Source of the DNA: Candidatus Brocadiaceae bacterium
Lineage (GTDB): Bacteria > Planctomycetota > Brocadiia > Brocadiales > Bathyanammoxibiaceae
DNA: 11,185 nt
Direction of reading: 5' to 3'
Assembly (NCBI GenBank): GCA_030018855.1
Contig: JASEHG010000045.1
Span: forward strand, 1-11,185
The notes below the pieces were generated by a model. The model was given only the letters and a program-made list of their open reading frames with translations, was not told the origin of the DNA and did no database searches. Numbering within the stretch: position 1 is the stretch's first letter; every line of letters starts with the position of its first letter. The translations under genes were made by a program, and so were the position numbers. Below are positions 1-4,459 of this stretch, piece by piece.

Positions 1-1676
1 ATTTGACACTGCCTGTCAAGAAGCTCAAGAAAGGCCCTGAGGCCCTGGGATTCTTCTTTCAGTAAATAACCATAAGTAGTAGTACCTTCAGCAGACTCGT
101 CATGAGGTAGGGGCACGTTGCAACGTGCCCCTACTGCTAGGGACAGGAATCTATTTATGAGCCTTAGTAACCAGGACCTGAAAAAGGAGGCGGGGTGGGG
201 GCCATCCAGTTCTTTTTCTGTCTTTGCTAAGTCCTTAATAAATTCTTTCGTCTGTTGTAGGGGCGTATTGTTCGCCACAGCGAATCTGCCTAAGGCATGA
301 CAATACGCCCCTGCGGGCAGGCATGTAAGGGCCTGTGGTAGTAGAGGCAAATCCAGGCGATTTTCCACCAGTGCCAGCCACGCCTCCCTGGAGTCTAGTC
401 TCCCAGTCTCCAGGACTCCATACTCCAGAGAGTCAACCTCGGGGTGGGGCAACACCGTGTAGGGGGATTTGAGGGCATGTAGCACCTCCTCGTCCTTCCA
501 GGCACTGCTAAAGACCTTGAGTAATGAGAGGATACCTTTAACCAGGGGGTTTTCAATGAGAGGCCTACGGCTATGTACCCTCACAGGGATGTTATACTCG
601 CGAAAGACGGCCTCAATGACGTCCCTATAAAGGGCAATCTCCCTGAATACAATGGCTATGTCATGGTATTCTGCATCCCCTCCAGAGACCATCTTATAGA
701 TGCGGCGGGCAATCTGTTCCACCTCATCCCTCAGGTCTGCGGCCTCTACTATCTCCAGGGCGGCCTCGGCCTCAATAGGTTCAACGGTCGGGTTGAAGAG
801 ACCCTTTTCTACCTGCCTCAGGGTAGGGGAGGTGGAACGCTGAAACCCCTGGAGTAGCCGCGGTTTTAACCCCAGCGATTTGAGCTCTTTGTAAACGGCC
901 TGACAATGCCCAAAGACTTGTGGTAAGGGGGGAGAACCTGTGGGAGAGTCCTTTGTCTCTGCGTCAAGCACCAGGCTGACAAGTACCCTGGGTATCCTCT
1001 TGATGAGCATCCTGAGGATACGAAATTCTACGGGGGTGAAGTCGTGGAAGCCATCTACTAGTAGGAGTCTTTTTTGGGACAGCAGGGTCTCGTCGGCCTC
1101 AAGGGAGCGTAAAAGTTGATTCAGGAGGTCATCCTCGTCCAGGAGCCCCCTCTTTTCCAGGACCGCCTGGAATAGAGAATAGACCTCTGACAGGGCTGGA
1201 TACTTCTCTGGGAAAAAGGTGTGTTGCCCCTTCAAGAATTCATTTACTGCCCTGCGGAACTGTGCCGGGGACTGTCCATCCTCCTTAAGTTCTTTGATGA
1301 ACCTGAGGAGGGCCATGTGAAGTCCCTGGAACCCCTCTTCCCCCTTAAAATATTTTAATCCGCCTGAGGCGGACTCCCTCAACGCCTCCCTTAATACAAA
1401 CCCCTTTTCCAGTTCAGTAATCGGCCCCCTGGGCCCGTTGTACCCCAGGGTATCTCTGGCAAGTTGAGAGAAGGTGCATATACCCTCCTCAATAAAACCC
1501 GGGGCAAAACCTTTTCTTATAACGATGTCCTTGATGTGCTCTACCTGGCTATGGGTGGGGAGGAGGAAGAGGATGCCGTCAAGGGGCTGGGCCTTTATGC
1601 TGTTACAGAAGGTCTCCAGTAACAGTATAGTCCTACCGCAACCTGCCCTGCCGATGATGAGGGACTTTTCAGACAC
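1..1676 (-). CDS. addB: AddB-like ATP-dependent helicase/nuclease subunit, N-terminal part (runs off left edge)
   Basis: The frame is open for 558 codons from a GTG at 1676 down to base 1, so the C-terminal part, where a PD-(D/E)XK nuclease domain would lie, is outside the window. The protein starts MSEKSLIIGRAGCGRT, a P-loop at residues 9-16 in the place where AddB/UvrD-type proteins carry theirs. LLVDGFHDFTPVEF near residues 205-218 fits the Walker-B-like DGF..FT..E motif of AddB. Later segments (RDEVEQIARRIY, ADYH-like DIAIVFRE, PVRVHSRRPL) match the helicase-like part of AddB/RexB proteins. In this family the partner AddA unwinds DNA ends and the complex feeds RecA-dependent repair; no addA is visible here. 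The GTG is chosen because AGGA lies 6 nt upstream and the P-loop then begins at the usual distance. Oddities: the P-loop lysine is arginine (R15), and three palindromic repeats lie in frame at residues 102-106, 455-474 and 515-524. The family call is firm to the level of AddB-like/PD-(D/E)XK exonuclease; the exact subtype is less certain. Confidence 0.8.
   Translation of the reverse strand, partial: MSEKSLIIGRAGCGRTILLLETFCNSIKAQPLDGILFLLPTHSQVEHIKDIVIRKGFAPGFIEEGICTFSQLARDTLGYNGPRGPITELEKGFVLREALRESASGGLKYFKGEEGFQGLHMALLRFIKELKEDGQSPAQFRRAVNEFLKGQHTFFPEKYPALSEVYSLFQAVLEKRGLLDEDDLLNQLLRSLEADETLLSQKRLLLVDGFHDFTPVEFRILRMLIKRIPRVLVSLVLDAETKDSPTGSPPLPQVFGHCQAVYKELKSLGLKPRLLQGFQRSTSPTLRQVEKGLFNPTVEPIEAEAALEIVEAADLRDEVEQIARRIYKMVSGGDAEYHDIAIVFREIALYRDVIEAVFREYNIPVRVHSRRPLIENPLVKGILSLLKVFSSAWKDEEVLHALKSPYTVLPHPEVDSLEYGVLETGRLDSREAWLALVENRLDLPLLPQALTCLPAGAYCHALGRFAVANNTPLQQTKEFIKDLAKTEKELDGPHPASFFRSWLLRLINRFLSLAVGARCNVPLPHDESAEGTTTYGYLLKEESQGLRAFLELLDRQCQ
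107..134. repeat. Palindromic element, 28 bp, in frame inside addB-like gene
   Basis: A perfect palindrome with arms GTAGGGGCACGTTG and CAACGTGCCCCTAC. Read in the addB frame its first base is codon position 1, and it encodes VGARCNVPLP (residues 515-524). It shares its outer sequence with the elements at 257-314, 1831-1857 and 7421-7448. Confidence 0.9.
257..314. repeat. Branched palindromic element, 58 bp, in frame inside addB-like gene
   Basis: The outer arms GTAGGGGCGTATTG (257-270) and CAATACGCCCCTGC (301-314) pair with one mismatch. Between them lie two inner hairpins: TTCGC-CACA-GCGAA (271-284) and TGCC-TAA-GGCA (287-297). Folded as single strand this gives a stem with a three-way junction. 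The addB frame reads straight through it (residues about 455-474) in the same codon phase as the element at 107-134. It looks like a longer member of the same family with an extra central part. Confidence 0.85.
1359..1373. repeat. Small palindrome TCCGCCTGAGGCGGA inside addB-like gene
   Basis: A 15-bp palindrome that encodes SASGG in the addB frame (about residues 102-106). A near copy with one base changed, TCCGCCTGGGGCGGA, lies at 1692-1706 in the leader of the same gene. Both are preceded by AT-rich sequence ending in AAT or AATT. Confidence 0.7.
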
Positions 1677-1682
1677 CAAAAT

Positions 1683-1686
1683 TCCT
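1683..1686 (-). promoter_or_regulatory. Shine-Dalgarno of addB-like gene
   Basis: AGGA on the minus strand lies 6 nt before the GTG at 1676. It supports GTG as the start over the TTG one codon upstream. No ATG is available near this end of the frame. Confidence 0.55.
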
Positions 1687-1691
1687 AAAAT

Positions 1692-1706
1692 TCCGCCTGG
1701 GGCGGA
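1692..1706. repeat. Small palindrome TCCGCCTGGGGCGGA in addB leader
   Basis: The second copy of the 15-bp palindrome seen at 1359-1373, differing at one base. It lies just upstream of the addB ribosome-binding sequence and could form a 6-bp stem in the leader mRNA. Confidence 0.65.
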
Positions 1707-1710
1707 CCTA

Positions 1711-1737
1711 GCAATCGGCCGTTGGCCGAGACCTGAA
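1711..1737 (-). repeat. Two-block repeat TTCAGGTCTCGGCC / GGCCGATTGC, copy 1
   Basis: Read on the minus strand, block 1 (1737-1724) is TTCAGGTCTCGGCC, then AAC, then block 2 (1720-1711) GGCCGATTGC. The same two blocks, in the same order and orientation relative to the downstream gene, occur on the plus strand at 2883-2896 and 2918-2927 in front of the GcvH-like gene. There the spacer is 21 nt rather than 3. Confidence 0.6.
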
Positions 1738-1776
1738 AGCCGAAGGCACAAGTGCAAACAATAATGTTCTTTAGGA

Positions 1777-1805
1777 ATTATTTCCCGGCCCAGGCCAGTT
1801 GTCAA
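1777..1805 (-). promoter_or_regulatory. Sigma70-type promoter for the addB-like gene
   Basis: Reading the minus strand, a perfect -35 box TTGACA (1805-1800) is followed by a 17-nt spacer and AATAAT (1782-1777), five of six matches to the -10 consensus. Transcription would start near 1770, giving a leader of about 95 nt before the GTG at 1676. This is the clearest promoter in the window. Confidence 0.65.
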
Positions 1806-1830
1806 GGGATTTCTGGCCTCTCAAGGAGTG

Positions 1831-1857
1831 GTAAGGGCGTATCGCAATACGCCCTAC
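1831..1857. repeat. Palindromic element of the GTAGGGGC family, intergenic
   Basis: An imperfect palindrome: GTAAGGGCGTATCG pairs with CAATACGCCCTAC, with one extra A and one mismatch. It is the only intergenic copy of the family in the window, lying between the divergent addB-like and miaA genes. It falls upstream of both predicted promoters rather than in either leader. Its arms resemble the branched element at 257-314 more than the perfect 28-bp ones. Confidence 0.8.
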
Positions 1858-1870
1858 TTACTTGCCCCCC

Positions 1871-1899
1871 TTGACTCTTTTAAGGTTCAGTAATATCCT
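1871..1899 (+). promoter_or_regulatory. Candidate promoter of miaA, possibly giving a leaderless mRNA
   Basis: TTGACT (1871-1876), a 17-nt spacer and TATCCT (1894-1899) form a plausible but weak sigma70-type promoter. Initiation would fall at or next to the miaA ATG at 1906, and no Shine-Dalgarno sequence is present in front of that ATG. Both facts would fit a leaderless transcript. An alternative -10 TAATAT (1891-1896) leaves only a 14-nt spacer. Confidence 0.35.
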
Positions 1900-1905
1900 T
1901 TCTAT

Positions 1906-2850
1906 ATGTTGAAGATCCTCACTGGCCCCACAGCCGTCGGTAAGAGTAATGTAGCCATCCAGATTGCCCGTCAGGTAGGTGTAGAGATTGTCTCTGCAGA
2001 CTCCATGCAGATTTATCGCGGCATGGACATAGGTACGGCCAAACCCTCCCTGGAGACAAGACGTGAAATACCCCACCATCTCATAGATATACTGGACCCC
2101 TGGGAGGCCTATAGTGTGGGGCGTTATGTCCAGGATGCGGCAGAGATTGTCCGTGGGCTGGAGTTAGAAGGAAAAGAATCCCTGGTGGTGGGGGGGACTG
2201 CCCTCTACATAAAGGCCCTGACAGAGGGGTTGTTTAAAGGGCCAGGGGCAGACTGGGGTATAAGGCAGGAGCTGGAGGGTGTGGCCAGAGAGAAGGGCAT
2301 TCACTACCTCCACGGCGTACTGGCAGAGGTAGACCCTGCCTCTGCGCAGCAGATACAAAAGGGTGATTTACGACGGGTAGTCCGGGCACTGGAAGTTTAT
2401 CAAAAGACAGGCCACCCTATATCTTCCCTGCAACAGGAATGGGGGGGGCACTACAGCTCAAAGGTTCAAGGGTTCAAAGGTTCAAGCGTCCCTGCCACCT
2501 TAATGGTCATCCTCTCCCTGGACAGGAGGGAACTATACCAGCGGATAGAGGAAAGGGTAGAAAGGATGTTTCAGGAGGGGTTAGTGGAAGAGGTGAGACG
2601 GCTCATGGCCCATCCCATGGGTCTTGGCCGTCAGGCTAGAGAGGCCCTGGGTTACGCAGAAGTGATAGAATACCTGGGGGGTAAGATGACCTTGCCAGAG
2701 GCAAAAGGGTTGATAAAGAGGAACACCCGTCGTTTCGCCAAGAGGCAGATGACTTGGTTCAGGAGTTTTACTGGGGCCGTGTGGTTAGAGATAGAGGAGG
2801 AAGGGCCAGAAGAGGCGGCCAAAAGGGCCATGGAGATTTTATATCCTTGA
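1906..2850 (+). CDS. miaA: tRNA dimethylallyltransferase MiaA
   Basis: Transfers a dimethylallyl group from DMAPP to N6 of adenine 37 in tRNAs that read codons starting with U, the first step toward ms2i6A; it acts in the cytoplasm. The 314-residue length is normal. Visible motifs are the P-loop GPTAVGKS (7-14), SADSMQIYRGMDIGTAKP (30-47) with the conserved Asp32, HHLID (57-61), VGGTALYIKAL (95-105), the D..R helix DLRRVVRALEVYQKTGHPIS (154-173), ALGY (247-250) and the C-terminal KRNTRRFAKRQMTWFR (271-286). The ATG at 1906 puts the P-loop at the usual N-terminal place, although no Shine-Dalgarno sequence precedes it. Oddity: residues 185-194 (SKVQGFKGSS) are encoded by a repetitive GGTTCAA-type stretch that looks inserted between the tRNA-binding part and the VILSLDRREL strand. 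The gene heads the plus-strand group and diverges from the addB-like gene. Confidence 0.96.
   Translation: MLKILTGPTAVGKSNVAIQIARQVGVEIVSADSMQIYRGMDIGTAKPSLETRREIPHHLIDILDPWEAYSVGRYVQDAAEIVRGLELEGKESLVVGGTALYIKALTEGLFKGPGADWGIRQELEGVAREKGIHYLHGVLAEVDPASAQQIQKGDLRRVVRALEVYQKTGHPISSLQQEWGGHYSSKVQGFKGSSVPATLMVILSLDRRELYQRIEERVERMFQEGLVEEVRRLMAHPMGLGRQAREALGYAEVIEYLGGKMTLPEAKGLIKRNTRRFAKRQMTWFRSFTGAVWLEIEEEGPEEAAKRAMEILYP
2458..2486. repeat. GGTTCAA microrepeat inside miaA
   Basis: Three successive units, AAAGGTTCAA, GGGTTCAA and AGGTTCAAG, form a low-complexity direct repeat inside the miaA frame. It encodes roughly SKVQGFKGSS at residues 185-194. The repeat keeps the frame open. Its composition differs from the surrounding miaA sequence, suggesting a small insertion that has been tolerated in a surface loop. 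Confidence 0.6.
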
Positions 2851-2882
2851 CCTCCAGGGGTGATTTTGTTAGATTTCCCTAA

Positions 2883-2927
2883 TTCAGGTCTCGGCCCCAG
2901 GGTGTACATATAATGCTGGCCGATTGC
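2883..2927 (+). repeat. Two-block repeat TTCAGGTCTCGGCC / GGCCGATTGC, copy 2, with a -10-like TATAAT
   Basis: Block 1 is at 2883-2896 and block 2 at 2918-2927, matching copy 1 in the addB leader. The 21-nt spacer between them holds TATAAT at 2909-2914, a good -10 box by itself. No convincing -35 lies 16-18 nt upstream, so promoter activity is only a possibility; a start near 2921 would leave about 34 nt before the ATG at 2955. Nothing else recognisable lies in this 104-nt miaA/gcvH gap. Confidence 0.45.
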
Positions 2928-2954
2928 AAATAGTTGATTACCGATAGCCGACGG

Positions 2955-3359
2955 ATGCCATATACATTGCCCAAGGACCTAAAGTATACGCCTACCCATG
3001 AGTGGGTGAGGGTGAAGGGCCGTACCGCCATAATTGGCCTGACAGAACTGGCCCTGGAGGGATTGGGAAAGATAATTGACCTCTCCCTCCCGGACAAAGG
3101 GGATGAACTCCTGACGGGCATGGCCTTCGGGGACGTGGAGACTACAAATGCCCTCCACGAGATAATGACCCCTATAGAAGGGGAGGTAGTGGAGGTCAAT
3201 AATGCCTTGTATAAGGATTTGGACCTTATAACCAGGGACCCATACATCAGGGGATGGCTGGTAAAGTTAAGATTAACCAGCCCCCTCCCCCAGGATAATC
3301 TGTTGAGCGCCGATGAGTACGAGGCCCAAATCTTTAAGATAAAGCGGGAGCTAAAGTAG
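2955..3359 (+). CDS. GcvH-like lipoyl-domain protein lacking the lipoyl-lysine
   Basis: 134 residues from the ATG at 2955, within the usual GcvH size range. A TTG at 2934 would add seven residues. The ATG is preferred because family members begin close to the KYTPTHEWVRV motif (residues 10-20 here), although neither start has a clear Shine-Dalgarno sequence. GcvH carries aminomethyl groups on a lipoyl arm between the P, T and L proteins of glycine cleavage. The fold is well supported: THEWVRV, AIIGLTELALEGLGKIIDLSLP, then MAFGDVETTNALHEIMTPIEGEVVEVN. The last segment aligns without gaps to the family pattern VES(V)KA..D.Y.P..GEVVEVN, and the lysine that would be lipoylated is Asn65 (AAT at 3147-3149). 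It should therefore be unable to carry lipoate at the canonical site. No gcvP, gcvT, gcvL or lipoate-ligase gene lies nearby; neighbours are RNA-metabolism genes. The role is unknown; it may be a structural or regulatory relic of the H-protein family. Confidence 0.85.
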   Translation: MPYTLPKDLKYTPTHEWVRVKGRTAIIGLTELALEGLGKIIDLSLPDKGDELLTGMAFGDVETTNALHEIMTPIEGEVVEVNNALYKDLDLITRDPYIRGWLVKLRLTSPLPQDNLLSADEYEAQIFKIKRELK

Positions 3360-3370
3360 AAAAGGCTAAA

Positions 3371-4330
3371 ATGGAAAAGATGGTAAGGCGGTATATCTCC
3401 GAGCTCAGGCTTGGGGAACAGGTAGATACGGTGTTTCGCCTGAATAGTAGAGAAATCCGCCCCTACGGCAACGGAAAACTCTCCATCCAGGCCCAGCTGG
3501 CCGATAAATCTGGTACCCTCCCGGCCGTCATGTGGGACGTCAGCCAGGGACAGATAGACTCCTTTGGGAGGGAAGGGTTACTCAGAGTCCAGGGGGTCGT
3601 GGGGCAGTACAAGAATGCCACTCAGTTAGAGATAAAGAACTTCAGCAGGGAAGAACTCTTCTTTGACCTGGAGGAGCTCTTCCCCTGGAGCAAGGAGGAC
3701 CCAAGGGTACTCCAATCCGAACTGGAAGATATAGTGAACGGCCTTACTGACCCCTATATCTCCCAACTCCTCAAACTCTTTCTAAGGGACGAGGAATTTG
3801 TGCGTAAATTGTGCATTGGTCCGGCCTCCACCAGCTACCACCACGCCTACCTGGGGGGACTGCTGGAGCACACCGTGGCAGTGGCGAGGCTTGCCCTCCA
3901 GACCTCTAAACTCTACCCCATCCTGGATAGAGACCTCCTGGTGGCGGGGGCCATATTACATGACATAGGCAAACTTCGGGAACTCTCCTATCAGAGTGGT
4001 TTCTCTTACACAGACCATGGAAGACTCGTAGGCCACCTGATATCCGGGGTGCTCATGGTGGAAGAAAAGGCCATCCAGATAAAGGGGTTCCCACAGGAAC
4101 GCCTGGACCTCCTCAGGCACATAATCCTGAGCCACCACGGCGAGACGGATTACAATTCCCCCAGGCTACCTATGACGGCCGAGGCCCTGGCCGTGCATCA
4201 CCTGGACAACCTGGACGCCAAGCTCCAGGGCTACCAGAGGGCCGTTGCCGAGGACAGAGACCCTGAGAGTCACTGGACAGCCAGGCAAAAGATGTTTGGT
4301 GATATCCATCTTTATAAAAAAGGCAGATAA
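3371..4330 (+). CDS. yhaM: YhaM-type 3'-5' exoribonuclease, OB-fold plus HD domain
   Basis: 319 residues, close to Bacillus YhaM. In that family an N-terminal OB-fold binds nucleic acid and an HD metal-dependent phosphohydrolase domain degrades RNA (and single-stranded DNA) from the 3' end. Here residues about 15-95 form the OB-fold (LSIQAQLADKSGTLPAVMWD, LLRVQGVVGQYKNATQLEI). The HD domain carries LLEHT (H167), ILHDIGK (H197, D198), GHLISG (H222), LSHHG (H255, H256) and a downstream HHLDNLDAK (H276, D279). The ATG at 3371 is preceded by AAAAGG about 5 nt upstream; a second ATG three codons on is possible. It starts 11 nt after the GcvH-like gene and is probably cotranscribed with it. With miaA and rnr next to it, the context is RNA processing and turnover. 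A dNTPase or cyclic-nucleotide HD function is unlikely given the OB-fold/HD order. Confidence 0.9.
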   Translation: MEKMVRRYISELRLGEQVDTVFRLNSREIRPYGNGKLSIQAQLADKSGTLPAVMWDVSQGQIDSFGREGLLRVQGVVGQYKNATQLEIKNFSREELFFDLEELFPWSKEDPRVLQSELEDIVNGLTDPYISQLLKLFLRDEEFVRKLCIGPASTSYHHAYLGGLLEHTVAVARLALQTSKLYPILDRDLLVAGAILHDIGKLRELSYQSGFSYTDHGRLVGHLISGVLMVEEKAIQIKGFPQERLDLLRHIILSHHGETDYNSPRLPMTAEALAVHHLDNLDAKLQGYQRAVAEDRDPESHWTARQKMFGDIHLYKKGR

Positions 4331-4365
4331 ACAGGGCGTAGGGGGTGGATGATACGGGGAAAGGC

Positions 4366-4409
4366 ATTGTAAATTGTAAATTTAGAATTTTAAATTTACA
4401 ATTTACAAT
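4366..4409. repeat. Perfect 19-bp AT-rich inverted repeat upstream of rnr
   Basis: The left arm ATTGTAAATTGTAAATTTA (4366-4384) and its exact complement (4391-4409) flank the 6-nt loop GAATTT. Each arm itself contains the direct repeat ATTGTAA/ATTGTAA. It sits 36 nt after the yhaM stop and directly abuts AGGAGG at 4410-4415. It lacks a GC-rich stem, so it is a poor classical terminator. In mRNA it could fold and affect access to the AGGAGG, or it may be a small mobile-type repeat. Confidence 0.75.
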
Positions 4410-4415
4410 AGGAGG
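4410..4415 (+). promoter_or_regulatory. AGGAGG sequence displaced 44 nt from the rnr start
   Basis: A perfect anti-Shine-Dalgarno match lies 44 nt before the rnr ATG at 4460, much too far for normal initiation. No ATG, GTG or TTG lies within 5-15 nt of it. The space in between is filled mostly by the heptamer repeat at 4425-4458. The rnr frame cannot be extended upstream because of an in-frame TAG at 4439-4441. Confidence 0.5.
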
Positions 4416-4424
4416 TTTTCTCTC

Positions 4425-4458
4425 TACCCCCTACTCCCTAGCCCCTAATCCCTAGTCC
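4425..4458 (+). repeat. TANNCCC heptamer array in the rnr leader
   Basis: Five tandem units: TACCCCC, TACTCCC, TAGCCCC, TAATCCC and a final 6-nt TAGTCC. The ATG of rnr overlaps the TA that would start the next unit. Being G-poor and C-rich, the array would keep the region in front of the start codon largely unpaired in mRNA. It separates AGGAGG (4410-4415) from the start codon and may have inserted or expanded there. Confidence 0.75.
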
Positions 4459-4459
4459 T

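Larger units (their letters stand above)
1690..1756 (-). promoter_or_regulatory. Hairpin-rich leader of the addB-like mRNA
   Basis: Four small inverted repeats follow each other between the predicted transcription start and the start codon: GCAC-TT-GTGC (1755-1746), GCC-TTC-GGC (1747-1739), TCGGCC-AAC-GGCCGA (1729-1715) and TCCGCC-CCA-GGCGGA (1706-1692). The third and fourth are separate stems with 3-nt loops. The first two overlap by two bases, so they may compete. The last ends 6 nt before the AGGA ribosome-binding sequence. Whether they regulate expression or are simply repeat debris cannot be told from sequence alone. They match no riboswitch class I recognise. Confidence 0.4.

Noticed and set aside
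573..857. Plus-strand open frames of 60-100 codons within 1-1770
   Set aside because: They lie opposite the long uninterrupted AddB-like frame, have no family motifs, and part of one is read from palindromic repeat sequence.
2851..2954. Glycine riboswitch in front of the GcvH-like gene
   Set aside because: The gap is only about 104 nt and shows no recognisable glycine aptamer architecture. The notable content is the two-block repeat and a TATAAT.
4331..4409. Intrinsic terminator after yhaM
   Set aside because: The inverted repeat is long but almost wholly A/T, and it is followed by AGGAGG rather than a clear T-tract, so termination is not supported.
4425..4458. CRISPR-like array upstream of rnr
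   Set aside because: Units are 7 nt and contiguous, with no spacers; this is a simple tandem repeat.
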